A stretch of 64,000 nt of DNA, taken from the NCBI GenBank assembly GCA_051453625.1, contig JBOZIK010000001.1, positions 101,171,936 through 101,235,935 of the forward strand. Direction: 5' to 3'. Below are positions 21,921-33,973 of this stretch, piece by piece; positions within the stretch are counted from its first letter, which is position 1, and each line of letters opens with the position of its first letter. A model generated the notes under the pieces. The model was not told the DNA's origin and made no database searches. It saw only the letters and a program-made list of their open reading frames with translations. The position numbers and the translations under genes are program-made. This DNA is from Welwitschia mirabilis (taxonomy: Eukaryota; Gnetophyta; Gnetopsida; Welwitschiales).

Positions 21921-23065
21921 TTACAACATAGCTGAAAAGCTATTTGTCCAAGCTGTGTAGAAATCATGCTGGTAATCAAGACCCCAAACATCAGCATCTA
22001 ATTTAGTCAGCCTTGGTTCCCAATTCCAATTAGATATAGGCTCTAAAGTAGCATACCCCAATGGATTTGCCACAAAACAGTATTCATTAGGAGTAAGTTC
22101 GGGAAGAGGAATTTGTGCAAGCGGATTGATAGCAATAGGTTCAACTTCCTCTTTTTTTACTTCTTCTTCTGGCTACAGTTGCTCAGTTTCTTGTGTATCA
22201 GATTGATAGTATTCTTATTCTTCTAGCATGTCGTCAGTGTGCCCAGTAGGCGCGAGAAGNNNNNNNNNNCAGCCCCCACAGCATTGGACTTTGGATAGGC
22301 CCTCTTGGAATATCTTGCCAGCCTAGAACTCCAGCATCTATCTGCATTTTCCTTTGACGTAGAAGCCAAATTAAACCTTCATGTCTTACCTTATAACTTG
22401 TCAAGAGTAGTGGAGAGAATCTGAGAGGAAGAAAGGGAGATCTATCTGAAATTCTCCCATCATGGTAGTCCGAAAGTGAAAATGAAGCTCATTTATTTTG
22501 TCAAAGTGTCCTTTCCAAGCGAAGTACTCCATGATTAGAGCAAGCCAAGAATCAAAAGGCCTTGGAAGACCTTTCCTTCTGAAGCTTCCTCCTCTTTTTC
22601 TCAAAGTTTTTCCTATCAATCTTTCAAATTCAGGCACTACAGATGCTTTAGGAGCACCCCTTTTGAGCTCAATATCCTAGGAGCCTGTGCAAATGGCATC
22701 ATTAATAGAAGAAATATCAATAAAAATGATAGTATTACGTATGTGGGTAGATCTACCATTCCAGTTTCTGAAAAACTCCTTTGAAAGATCTGGATCATGA
22801 CCCCTGAGACTCGGCACATAAGAATCCGATCCTGCATCTTAGAAGGCTTTCCATGTCTGAACATGGTTTAATAGTGCATCCTACATGGCTGGTTTTGTTC
22901 TCAAGGCCTCCCCCATTTCTCCTGGCACGACAAGATTATTGCAAGAGCTCCGATGCAGTTCCACCGCTCTTGTCCAGCGTAGTTCAGACACTCTCTACTG
23001 CACATCACCCTGGAAATCGAACTCGGTTCTATTCACAAGGCTTGAATTAGCTCTTCTTTTATAAC
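21921..23065 (-). pseudogene. LINE ORF3, copy 1: extra 3' ORF between zf-RVT and poly(A)
   Basis: About 380 codons with frameshifts. Readable on minus: DSYVPSLRGHDPDLSKEFF then RNWNGRSTHIRNTIIFIDIS; FERLIGKTLRKRGGSFRRKG then LPRPFDSWLALIMEYF and FDKINELHFHF...LPFFLSDSL; and a C-terminus NEYCFVANPLGYATLEPIS then NWNWEPRLTKLDADVWGLDY, ending FSAML. The first half recalls a domain common in plant transposon-associated hypothetical proteins ('YV..LRGH.....EF......RS....N'). It is not RNase H, which some plant LINEs carry here. A 10-N gap (22260-22269) lies within. Function unknown. Confidence 0.55.
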
Positions 23066-23093
23066 TATGGATCTCATCCAATTGTCCAATATG

Positions 23094-25750
23094 CTAAATA
23101 ATTTTTAATTTTAACTTTGAAAGAGAGATTTTTTCTTGTTGAAAAATAAAGTTGCATTGGCGTTTCCATGAAAACCAAGATCCAATGATAATGAAGTTAT
23201 TTTTCTTGAAAGAGTTGAAGTTATCCAACCTGAAAAGAGAAGAAGAAGATATATTCAGTGCTCCCCAAAGATCTTTTGCAAAGGAACATTGAATAAGGTG
23301 ATGTTGAGATTCATTATCTTCATGACACATGGAACAATCCTGGTCTACTCTTAAATTTCTTTGAATGAGTTTATCCACTGTAGGAATGCAACCCTTCAAC
23401 ATAAACCACTAAAACATCTTAATTATCTCAAGAATATCAAGCTTCCATAATTTCTTCTATCTATAGCCATAACCAAACAAATTGTGGTACATTTTGGACA
23501 CGCTTATCTTGCCATTTGGAATGAGAAGAGTTTGATTTTCAAAAATCTGAGGCCAAACTTCTCTTGCAGAGCAGAGCATTTGCCTTCAAAAAATGGAATG
23601 CCCTTCTTTTTCTCTGTAATCCTCCTTAAAAAACTTTAACCAAGGAATATTATTATCTGAGTAAAACCTACAATAGTGCTTAGCAAGAATGCATTTACTC
23701 ATATCTAAAATTTTTCCTCCCCCAAGACCATCAGCTTTTTTTGGCATAGCACTTTGCTCAAAGTTGATAAGATAGAGACTCTTATGAGATTTACAACCTG
23801 ACTAAATGAAATCTCTAATTATGTTATCAATCAAGCTAGCAAACTTTTTGGAATTAGGAAAGCAATTGGTAGGGTATATGGTCATGCTTACTAAGCATAA
23901 TTCAGCTGAAAGAATTTTGCCCGTACTTGAGAGAAATTTGTTATCCCATCTAATTAATCGTGCTATGATTTTCCTTACCAAGGGAGGTCACATATTTTTA
24001 GCAGTCTGATCAGAATCAAGAGAAAGCCCAAGATAGGCATCTCAAAAGTCTACTTGCGAACATTAAAAAACCTTCAAAATGTCCGACTTTCTTTTTTGGG
24101 AAGCGTTTATTAAGAAAATCTTAGATTTATGCCACTTGATCGCAAGCCCTGAAAATTATGGAGCTAATTCAAAATACTACGAGCTTGTCGAGCCATAGGG
24201 AAGCTAGAATCTAAACATAAGAGAGTGTCCTCCACAAACTGAAGAATAGGATAGGAAGGGGCTAATTCAGTTGCCGAAATCTTCTACTAATAAAATAATC
24301 TAGTTAAAGAATCCATTACCAGAACAAAGATGCAAGGAGATAGAGGATTACCCTGGCGGAAGCCACTGCTACCTTGGAAGTAACCATATCACTTGTCGTT
24401 GACCATAACAAAGAAGGTTGGCATTGAGACGTAGAAATGAATAAGACACCTGAGAGGCGTGGGAAGACCGCATTTTTGTAATATGTAATCCACCGTTTCC
24501 CACTAAACTGTGTCAAATGCTTTGGCTGTGTCAAGCTTGAGAAATATTGCAGGTTTACTCTTCCGGTAGTACAAATGAATAATTTCGTTGGCCAAAATCA
24601 TGTTGTCATTGATAACTCTTTCTGATATAAAACCAAATTGAGAAGGCAAAACCATGTCTGGAAGGAGCATTTTAAGCCTGTCAGCAATAATCTTCAAGCA
24701 AATATTATAGAAAACGTTGCATAAGCTAATTGGCCGACACTGATGAGAACTTCTTGCATCTTCTGATGAGGGGAGGAAAAAACTTTGTATTACAATCCCT
24801 TTCTTTTAGCCATTGAACTCTTGATCTCTACTTCCAATAGGCTTTTTCCTTGGAGGATATGTCAAGAATTTGGGAGATGAGGTGCTTTTCATAACCTGTA
24901 TTGGAGTTAGTGGCCTCATTGATATTTTAAATAATAGTAAGCTCTTCCAATAATTGATTTTTAACATTCCTGAAGGAGTCATTTAACTCTCTCTTCTAAC
25001 TGATTAGCTCATGCCTTAACATTTTTAACTTTTGAAACAATTTGTAAATAAAAGTACCTTCCACTGGGGTATTCCAAGTAAGCTTGACAAAATCAATGAA
25101 GCTCAGAGTTTTTAGCCAAGTATGCTCAAATCTGAAAAGAGATTTCTTCTGAGGAGAATTCATAATTAAGACTATAGGTCTATCATCAAAAAAGAACCTT
25201 GCTTTTGCTTTGAGAAAATAATGCTCATTCGAATTTTTAACCAAGCATCTATCAATTCTAGACATAATAAGATTGGCTCATTCTTTAAAATTACTCCAAC
25301 TATAAGTCACCTCATGCAAATGGTGGTCTTTGTAACCATAGTTATTAACGCAATTAGTAAAAAGATCAATACTGGAAAGGCTAGGAAAATTACCGAGCTT
25401 CTCATAAGGGCTGAAGATCTGACTAAAATCTCCCATGATAATGTCTTAGCAGTTCAACATAGTACGATGCAGGTATTGCAATCTTTGATCTACATCCTGA
25501 GTCCCATAGAAATTAGTGATTCTCCTCCTTTTATCATTAAAGACCCAATCAACTATGAGATAGTTGTTACTTTTACTGACAGTAGTGATGCTACAATGCT
25601 TCCAAAGAAACATCAATCCTCCTTTTGTGCTCATACTCGGAACTAAAACAAAGGACCAAGAGAACTTTGTATAGAAAAGACTTATTTTAATAAAATCAAA
25701 TTTTGTTTCTTGAAGAGGACACATAGACACTAGAGAGTCCTTCAACAAAC
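23094..25750 (-). pseudogene. LINE ORF2, copy 1: endonuclease, reverse transcriptase, zf-RVT
   Basis: Four open pieces in order on minus. 25748-25446 is endonuclease (LQETKFDFIK; RRRITNFYG). 25265-24996 is the end of endonuclease (SRIDRCLV, FRFEHTWL). 24697-24316 is RT (MKIIADRLKMLLPD, PSQFGFISERVINDNMILA, LKLDTAKAFDTV, RQGNPLSP). FVEDTLLCLD replaces the catalytic FADD, so Ala-Asp became Val-Glu. 23402-23094 is zf-RVT (CIPTVDKLIQRNL, CSMCHEDNESQHHLIQC). About 400 bp of RT is deleted near 24765. Enzymatically dead. Confidence 0.85.
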
Positions 25751-26054
25751 TCCAAAGATGGGAACTTTTCTAGCCATTCCCAAGGCCTTTGTAATTCCAG
25801 GAAATAATTGTTAAAATGAAAGTTGAGATTGTTTACCATTTCGGATGTCCTCCTTCATCTCCTTCCCAATTTTACCTTGGCGGGTATTCACTCTGATTGT
25901 CTTGTCCGTCTGTCCAAGTTTCCCAGTTTTGCTTGTTGTTGGCACATCGGTCATNNNNNNNNNNNNNNNNNNNNNNNNNNNNNNNNNNNNNNNNNNNNNN
26001 NNNNNNNNNNNNNNNNNNNNNNNNNNNNNNNNNNNNNNNNNNNNNNNNNNNNNN

Positions 26055-27612
26055 TAATACCATAATTGCTAATAGTGGGTCCAGGCGGCATCAAGTTACC
26101 TTCCAACTCTAGTGTACAATGTGATTTCAATCTAGAAGAATCTCCTAAAACAATATAAAAAACCAAAAAAAAAGAGCAAAAAAGCCTTCTCAAATCCTCA
26201 ATCTGTTGAAAATTATATGCTTATTCATCAACACATACACTTTATGTAGAAGTTAATTATGTAGTGGTTCATTCAATCCATCTTGTCCATGTTTTCCACA
26301 AATGCATCTTAACATGGAAAACATGAACAAGTTACTATGATATAAAAAAGGCTTGAATAATGTACAAGAATAGAATCGCCACTTGTAAGTGCTATTTGTT
26401 GTGATCACTAGACAAGGGTACTATGGATATCATTTCACTCATTCATCAGATCAATCAAATGAAACCATTGCATAAAGTGTCCACTATTCCATCATTCTTC
26501 ACTGCATCTTCCATAGTCTTCAATCATTAGTCCACTTGTGTCCACTAAAAAGGCCTATATCCAAATCCAAAGCCTCCAAAATGAACTTGGCCAACAATAT
26601 GTCTTTCATTCAAGTTATCACACATCTTTCGAAGCCCCTTCAAATCAGCTTAACTCTAACAAAGCATGCTAATTAAAGAAGCCTTTCCATAATTTCACAT
26701 AGACTAAATGCCACTAGTTTCCAACACATTCTCAACTTTACCTATTACTGTATATCTATGTTTTCATCCACTTAGAAAAAGGGTACATACTAGACAGTCC
26801 TTAATGGTATTCACCAAAAGCATTGAGTGGTTTACAGTGCGCACCCCTATTTGGTGCTTCACTACATGAGATTATACATTATAAATTATGTCCTCTTTAT
26901 ATGATGGTACATGTTCTGTAGAAAAAGGAATATTGCTTTCTTGACATATGAATAAGGGCTTCTCAAGATCCTTATTAGAAATTCAGAATACTTGACTAAG
27001 ATCTTTGTAGTCGTAAGTTACACTAACAAAAAATATCTTTATAGAAAGAAAATATCATAATATTTAAGAATTAAGAAATATATGAATTTGTAATTTAGAG
27101 TAGACTACAAAAGCACAAGTGATAAACACCCTCGTATTAGATCTAGCTCTGGGATTCTTAAATCATATGCAAGGGCATGAAAGGAAATGGCCCTTCATTA
27201 AATGTTTCTTTCGACATTCCAATAGTCATTCCATATATACCTAGAAGAATCACACCAACCTCCACCTCATCTATGCAATCTTTGTTGATGAAGCTCACAA
27301 CAGATGTCAATTTGTCACCTACAACTTTGATTTTTTATGTAGCCGACTCAACAAATATGAACAAGAATGCAAAATACTGTAATCCCAAATGCTTAAACAA
27401 ATCCTCTAGAACTATATACTTAAGATCCATCAACAAACAGAGCTAAAGATTATCTCTTCTTTAACCTTTATCTAAAACAAGTTTGATTTGACATTATGAT
27501 TGTGTTTCACGAACATATTTATGGCCTTTACAATTATATGCCACCAATTCTTCATACACATTTGATTTTAATCAATGCCCACCACTAAATTGCTTGTGTT
27601 CCACCTCCTTGG
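26055..27612. repeat. Duplicated 3' flank of the LINE, copy 2
   Basis: Direct repeat of 20271-21836, starting directly after the 100-N gap 25955-26054. It contains copy 2 of the decayed coding stretch. Confidence 0.85.
26500..27440 (-). pseudogene. Decayed protein-coding stretch of unknown family, copy 2
   Basis: Parallel to 20700-21665 on minus. It reads YIVLEDLFKHLGLQYFAFLF, KIKVVGDKLTSVVSFINKDC and VILLGIYGMTIGM. Comparison with copy 1 shows a shared stop in the frame and changes on both sides of it, so the gene was dead before duplication. The plus-strand open frame 27177-27446 is a shadow. Confidence 0.4.
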
Positions 27613-27625
27613 CCTTCTACTTAGT
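27613..27625. other. Target-site duplication of LINE copy 2, left
   Basis: CCTTCTACTTAGT, identical to 33974-33986. It lies directly outside the poly-T (27628-27640) at the LINE 3' end. Confidence 0.85.
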
Positions 27626-27687
27626 TGTTTTTTTTTTTGTTATTTGAGAAACGATAAATATATATTATAAGCTAGAACAAGAGAAAA

Positions 27688-28860
27688 TTACAACATAGCT
27701 TAAAAGCTATTTTTCCAAACTCTATAGAAATCACGCTGGTAATCAAAACCCCAAAGATCAGCATCAAATTTAGTCAGCCCTAGTTCCCAATTCCAATCAG
27801 ATATAGGCTCTAAACTAGCATACCCCAATGGGTTTACAACAAAAGGGTATTCATTAGGAGCAAATTTGGGAGGACGAATTTGTGCAAGCAGACTGAAAGC
27901 AAATAGGTTCAACTTCCTCTTCTTCAGCTTCTTCTTCTTGTTGCAGTTGCTCAGTTTCTTGCAAATCAGACTGATAGTGTTCTTGCTCTTCTGGCGCATC
28001 GTCAGTACGCCCCGTAGGCACAAGGAGGTCGTGCTCCTCATTACTCTGACTGTGTTCGGGCAACTCCCACAGCAGTGACCTCCAGATAGTCCCTCTTGAA
28101 ATTTCTTGCCAACCTAGAACTCCAGCATCTATCTGCATTTTCCTTTGATATAGAAGCCAAACTAAACCTTCGTGTCTTACCTTACGACTTTATAGAGAGT
28201 AGTGGAGAGAATCTGAGAGGAAGAAAGGGAGTTCTATATGAAATTCTCCCATCATGGCAGTCAAGAAGTGAAAATGAAGCTTATTTATTTTGTCAAAGCG
28301 TCCTTTCAAGGTGAAGTACTTCATGATCAGAGCAACCCAAGAATCCAAAGGCCTTGGAAGATCTTTCCTTCTGAAGCTTTCTCCTCTTTTTCTCAAAGTT
28401 TTTCTTATCAATCTTTCAAACTAAGGCACTACGGATGCTTTAGAAGCATCCTTTATGAGCTCAATACCCTAAAGGCCTGTGCAAATGCCATCATTAATAG
28501 AAAGAATATCAATAAAAATGACAGTACTACATATGCGGGTAGATTTGCTATTCTAGTTTCTAAAAAACTCCTTTGAAAGATCTGGCCATGACCCCTAAGA
28601 CTCAGCACATAAGAATCCCATCCTGTAGCTTAGAAGGCTTCCCATGTTTGATCATGGTTTAATGGCACATCCTATCTGGTTGGTTCTGTTCTTAACGCGT
28701 CCTTCATTTCTTGTGGCATAAGAAGATTGCTACAAGAGCTTCGGCGCAGTTCCAACGCTCCTGTCTAGCGCAGTGCAGACACTCTCTGCTACGCATCAAC
28801 TTGCAAATCGAACTCGATTCTCTTTGCAGGGCTTGAACTAGCTCTTCCTTTATAACTATG
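27688..28860 (-). pseudogene. LINE ORF3, copy 2
   Basis: Homologous to 21921-23065. On minus, IHSYKGRASSSPAKRIEFDL, WDSYVLSLRGHGQIFQRSF, KTLRKRGESFRRKDLPRPLD, FDKINKLHFHFLTAMMGEF and LPFFLSDSLHYSL. Next comes an acidic Glu/Gln-rich stretch (EEEAEEEEVEPICF) and a C-terminus FAPNEYPFVVNPLGYASLEP followed by FDADLWGFDYQRDFYRVW. The stop lies about 50 bp before the poly(A), so the ORF fills the 3' part of the mobilised unit. An in-frame stop after NSF and frameshifts make it defective. No known LINE enzyme fits; origin by capture of another element's ORF is likely but unproven. Confidence 0.55.
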
Positions 28861-30183
28861 GATCTCATCCAATTCTCCAATTTGCTAAATAATTTTGAAT
28901 TTTAACTTTGAGAGAGAGATTTTTTTTCTTATTGAAAAATAAAGTTGCACATGTGTTTCCATAAAAACCAGGACCCCATGATAATGAAGTTATTTTTCCT
29001 AAAAGAGTTGAAGTCGTCCAACCTAATAAGAGGAGGAGGAGGTATATTTAGGGCTTCCCAAGGATCTTTTACAAAGGAACATTGAATGAACAAGTGATGT
29101 TGAGATTCATTATCTTCATGACACCTGGGAGAATCCCGATCTACTCTTAAATTCCTTTAAATGAGTTTATTCGCTATAGGAATGCAACCCTTCAACATAT
29201 ACTACCAAAACATCTTAATTTCTCAAGACCCATAGTTTCTTCCATCTATAATCGTAATCAAACAAATTGTGGTACATTTTAAAAACGTTTATCTTGCCAT
29301 TTTGAATGGGAAGAGTTTGATTCTCAAAAATCTAAGGCCAAACTTCTCTTGCGGAGCGAAGCATTTGCCTCCAAAAAAATGGAATGCCTTTCTTTTTCTC
29401 TATAATCCTCCTTAAAAAACTTTATCCCAAGGAATAGTGTTATCTGAATAAAACCTATAAATTTACTCATATCTAAAATCTTTCTTACACTAAAACCATC
29501 AGCTTTTTTTGGCATAGCAATCTGCTCAAAGTTGATAAGATGGAGCCTCTTATGAGATTTACCACATGACTAAATGAAATCTCTAATTATGTTATCAATC
29601 AAGCTAGCAAACGTTTTGGAAATAGGAAAGCAACTAGTAGGATATATGGTCATACTTACCAGGCATGATTTAGCTAAAAGAATTGTGCCCGCACTTGAGA
29701 GAAATTTGTTATCCATCTAATCAATCGTGCTACGATTTTCCTTACCAAAGGAGGCCAATTATTTTTAGCAGTTTGATCAAAATCAAGTGAAAGCCCAAGC
29801 TAGGCATCTCGAAAGTCTGCTTGGGAACACTAAAAAACCTTCAAAATGTTTGACTTTCTTTTTTGGGGAGTGTTTATTAAGAAAAGCTTAGATTTATGCC
29901 AATTGATTGCAACCTCTAAAAAATTATGGAACTCATTCAAAATACTACAAGCTTGTCAAGCCATAGGGAGGCTAGAATCTAAACATAAGAGAGTGTCATC
30001 CGCCAACTAAAGAATAGGATAGAACAGGCTAATTTGATTGTCGAGTTCTTCTACTGATAAAATAATCTGGCAAAAGAATCCATTAGTAGAACAAAGATGC
30101 AAGGAGATAGAGGACTACCCTAACGGAAGACGTTGCTACCTTGGAAGTAACCATATCCCTTGTCGTTGACCATAACAGACAAG

Positions 30184-30191
30184 GTTGGCGT
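30184..30191. other. 8-bp target-site duplication, left
   Basis: GTTGGCGT, repeated perfectly at 30646-30653. LINE copy 1 has the matching empty site GTTGGCAT once at about 24417-24424. Confidence 0.85.
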
Positions 30192-30645
30192 CAATGATGT
30201 AAATGTTGGCATGGTTTATGTTGGTGGCTTGAAAAAATCATGTCGAGAGACACGTTGTCATGTTGGCACAAAACGTTAGCGCCAAATGTCAGCAATTATT
30301 CTTTAACAAGCATAAGTATTATTAATTTCATAAGAGTCATAAATAGTATAAGCTAAAGAGAATGAAAATTAAGCAATTNNNNNNNNNNNNNNNNNNNNNN
30401 NNNNNNNNNNNNNNNNNNNNNNNNNNNNNNNNNNNNNNNNNNNNNNNNNNNNNNNNNNNNNNNNNNNNNNNNNNNNNNNNNNNNNNNNNNNNNNNNNNNN
30501 NNNNNNNNNNNNNNNNNGATTTTTGCCTATGGCTACATGTTGCAACTTTTTGAAAATGTTGCCCAGCAAAAGACATAAACCCTAGAGGTTTATTGGGCTA
30601 CATGTCGCCCAATTTTGGAGACATCTTGCCCTCTATAACTCACTG
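30192..30645 (+). mobile_element. Small hAT-like non-autonomous element, copy 3 (inverted)
   Basis: 454 bp including 139 N. It begins CAATGATGTAAATG and ends TATAACTCACTG, imperfect inverted ends. Its reverse complement aligns with 16820-17263 and 19029-19484 (shared blocks include TTTTTAGCTTATACTATTTAT-like and GACATGTCTCC-like segments). Flanked by perfect 8-bp duplications and absent from the other LINE copy, so it inserted after the LINE segment was duplicated. Confidence 0.85.
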
Positions 30646-32381
30646 GTTGGCGTTGAGATGCAGAAATGAATAAGACGCCTAAGAGGCATGGTGAGACTAG
30701 GCTTCTGTAGTATGCAATCCACTATTTCCCATTGAACTGTGTCAAACGCTTTGGCTTTGAGAAATATTGCAGGTTTATTCTTCTGGTGGTGCAAATGAAT
30801 AATTTCGTTGGCCAACATGACATTGTCATGGATGACTCTTCCTGATACAAATCCAGATTGAGAAGGCAAAACCATGTCTAGAAGGAGTGTTTTAAGCCTG
30901 TCAGCAATAATCTTAAAGCAAATCTTATAAAAAATGTTGCAGAAGCTAATTGGTCAACATTGATCAGGACTTTCTGCATCTTCTTATTTGGAAATGAGTG
31001 TGATGCAAGTATCATTGAAAGATTTGTAGAAAGTACCTTTTCTAAAAGTTTCTGAACTGCAGCGCAAACATCAAACCTGATGATATCCTAGAACATCTGG
31101 TAGAATCCTACTGTAAAGACATCAGGACTAGGAGCTCGATTTTTTTGCATTGAATTGCTTTTATAGTTTATTTTATCCTCCATGATTCTTTGATTTAAAT
31201 AACACAATTACTCTTCTGAAATAGGAGGGCCAACTAGAACATTTTATAAGTCCACCACTTTTCTGTGACAAGGTTCTAGAAGTATCACGTGAGAGAGTCT
31301 GCAATTTGTTTGTTCGTCTTATAGCATGTTGTGGAAATGCTCTACTGTATGTAGTTCTCTTATCTATGCCTGTTAGCCGTTTGGAAAAAGAACTTCATAT
31401 TATAGTTCCCTTCTTTTAGCCATTGAATTCTTGATCTCTACTTCCAATAGACTTCTTCCTCAGAGGACATGTCAAGAATTTGGAAGATGAGGTGCTTTTT
31501 ATAACTTGTGTCGGAGTTAATGGCCTCACTGATATTTGGAATAACAGTAAGCTCTTCCAATAATTGATTTTTAACAATCCTGAAGGAGTCATTTAACTAT
31601 CTCTTCCAACTGATTAGCTCATGCCTTAACATTTTCAGCTTTTGAAACAATCTGTAAGTAAAAGTACCTTACACTGGGGTTGACAAAATCAATGAAGCTC
31701 AAATTTTTTAGCCAAGTGTGCTCAAATCTAAAAAGAGATTTCTTCTACGCAGAATCCCTAGTTAGGACTATAGGTCTATGATCAGAAAAGAACCTTGCTT
31801 TTGCTTTGAGAAATTCATGCTCATTCGAATTTTTAACCAGCAATCTATCAATTCTAGACATAACAAGATCGGCTTATTCTCTAAGATTACTCCAAGTGTA
31901 AGTCACCCCATCCAAATGGTGATCTTTGTCAAAAGATCAATAGTGGAAAGGCTAGGAAAATTATCGAGCTTCTCATGGGGGCTGAAGATCTGATTAAAAT
32001 CTCCCATGATAATGTCCGATGAGTCCAACATAATTTTATGTAGGTATTGTAGTCTTTGATCTACATCTTGAAGCCCATAGAAATTAGTGATTCTCCTCCT
32101 TATATCATTATAGATCTAACCAAGTAAAAGATAATTGTTACTTTTACTGACATTAGTGATGCTACCGGGCTTCCAAAGAATCATCAATCCTCCTTTTATG
32201 CTAGTACTCAAAATCGAAACAAAGGATCAAAAGAACTTTATATAGAAAAGACTAACTTTAATAGAATCCAATTTTGTTTCTTGAAGAAGACACATAGGCA
32301 CTGAAGACTCCTTCAACAGACTCCAAAGATGGGAAATTTTCTAGTCATGCCCAAGGCCTCTGTAATTCCAGGAAATGATCA

Positions 32382-33563
32382 TTAAAAGGAAAGTTGAGAT
32401 TGTTTACCATCTCGGACGTCCTCCTTCGTCTCCTTCTCAATTTTACCTTTACGGGTATTCATTCTGATTCTCCTGTCCGTCTGTCCAAGTTTCCCATTTT
32501 TGCGTGTTGTTGGCACGTCAGTAACACGCTCTTCTGTTACGTTACCATTTACTCTCTGATCCTGTCCCGTTTCCACTTCTGACGATTGATTTTGTGTTTC
32601 CAAAAAGCACCCTAGCGTCTTTTGAATGCACCCTGTTTGTTGGTTTTCCTGTTCACTACTTTGTCGTTCATTTCCTGTTTTCTTTTCCTGTGTTTGTTCT
32701 AGTTCTTCCTCCAATAAAATATCATATTTATTCACTTGCGTGATTGGATCATTGTTTGGGGTTGAATCTAGTTTCTTTTTGCAATCTTTTTTCTTGACCT
32801 CTTGCTAGTCATTTTTTGCCATTTTCTCATACTTCTTGCATTTCTCTATTGTATGCCCATTTTCACTACACTTTGAACATTGCAATGGAATATTTTCAAC
32901 CTCTAGGTTAAAAACCGATTCACACCACATTGGATCTAGGATTCTTTTTTTTTCCTTTTTTTTTTTTTTTTTTTTTTGCTTTGAAACAATTTGGTTACAT
33001 GTGAACACATATTCTAGCAGTCGCCATTATTGCCATTAAATTTGTATTCCTGTCAAGCTTAATAAACTCTCCCCACATATCACCTAGTTGCCTGAAAAAA
33101 ATCTGGATGCCATATTTTCAGATGTGGGTTAGAAATACAAATCCACACCAGGATCTTTTCAAAAATAATAAGTTTGTCAAGAATGAAAGGGGACCATTTG
33201 GTTAGGGCTAAACCCCTACGGCCAACGAAACAGGGCCCTTATGCTAAGACCTTATTCATTTCATCTTCAATATCAAAAAGAAATGTAATAACCTATCTCT
33301 GAGAGGGATGACCTTTCACGAAACTTTTAATCACGCCATAGACGCACTTTTTCAATGAATAGAAGCCCTCTTGAAGATTGGAACTTGCCACTAACGTTGT
33401 TCCTGAAACAGGCCTCAAAGCGCATAGAATAGTTGTCTAGCATCTTTGCACGGATGATGTTTCCTTCATGCTTGAAGCCAAAATCCAAGTTAGGGAAGCT
33501 TTGAGGCTTGCTTCCCCCTACTGAATCTACATAAGATTTGGTACCTAACGATTCCACTGCCAT
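32382..33563 (-). pseudogene. LINE ORF1, copy 2: DUF4283-like domain and zinc knuckle
   Basis: On minus: MAVESLGTKSYVDSVGG (33563, likely start) with FRNNVSGKF; then GRRGLALTKWSPFILD, ILVWICISNPHLKIWHPDFF (DUF4283-like, 33.2-33.05 kb); then a poly-Lys run, MWCESVFNLEVENIPLQCSK with CSKCSENGHTIEKC, a perfect CX2CX4HX4C knuckle (about 32.87 kb). The charged C-terminal region is rich in Glu, Gln, Thr and Arg (32735-32382). The order DUF4283 then knuckle is the usual plant L1 ORF1. A frameshift lies between the first two parts, and the poly-A run at 32941-32977 has probably slipped. Confidence 0.75.
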
Positions 33564-33973
33564 TCGCTTCCACTACCTTGGACACCTCAAATCCATTTAA
33601 GCCCACCCTTTTGGGCTTTCGGGGTTCGTGAGTCGCCAATTAAAAAAACCTCCCCTCAGGGGTAGGAGTAGGAAAAGCAACGTAAAGTCAAAGCATTACT
33701 GTTGTGCCTTTTCAGGTTTTCATAGACATAATGCTACCAAGGAGCTTGCAAGGGGCTTGTTGAAGACATGCTACAACACCTCGTTCTGAATAAATAACAA
33801 ACCCTAATTGGAACTACCTCCATAAATCCTCCGAAAAAGCACCTATGCAGAGAAGACGTGAAAGAAGAAAGCGCAAGAGGTGTGGCGCATGGAAGACACG
33901 CCAAATTCGAGCAAGAAAAGCCCCTCTGCCTACTGCCAAGCACTCTAAAGGCAAACCCTAGCTATGCTGCTCC

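Larger units (their letters stand above)
21850..25954 (-). mobile_element. L1-type LINE, copy 1 (5'-truncated at an assembly gap)
   Basis: Minus strand. The 3' end is a poly(A) seen as poly-T at about 21854-21868. From 3' to 5' it contains the extra ORF3 (21921-23065) and ORF2 (23094-25750), then is cut by the 100-N gap inside ORF1. It repeats LINE copy 2 with scattered substitutions, lacks about 400 bp of RT near 24765 that copy 2 keeps, and lacks the hAT-like insertion of copy 2 (empty site near 24415). Confidence 0.85.
28900..32330 (-). pseudogene. LINE ORF2, copy 2 (interrupted by a hAT-like element)
   Basis: The same order as copy 1: endonuclease (32.3-31.7 kb), RT (about 31.4-29.9 kb; PSQSGFVSGRVIHDNVMLA and KAFDTVQWEIVDCIL near 30.7-30.9 kb) and zf-RVT (about 29.2-28.9 kb). 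It retains the segment around 30960-31380 that copy 1 has lost. The hAT-like element at 30192-30645 splits RT between the KAFDTV and QGNPLSP motifs. Stops are common. The RT stretch has lost a few codons after LKLD compared with copy 1. Confidence 0.85.
27626..33973 (-). mobile_element. Full-length L1-type LINE, copy 2, with 13-bp target-site duplication
   Basis: 6348 bp including a 454-bp hAT-like insertion and its 8-bp duplication, so about 5.9 kb of LINE. On minus: 5' leader (about 33970-33565), ORF1 (33563-32382), ORF2 (about 32330-28900), ORF3 (about 28860-27688), a short 3' UTR and poly(A). Perfect 13-bp flanking duplications mark a single complete insertion by target-primed reverse transcription. 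All ORFs carry stops or frameshifts, so it is no longer autonomous. Confidence 0.9.

Noticed and set aside
25221-25646. 141-codon open frame on plus
   Set aside because: Shadow of the LINE endonuclease on minus (SRIDRCLV and RRRITNFYG read in the right order there).
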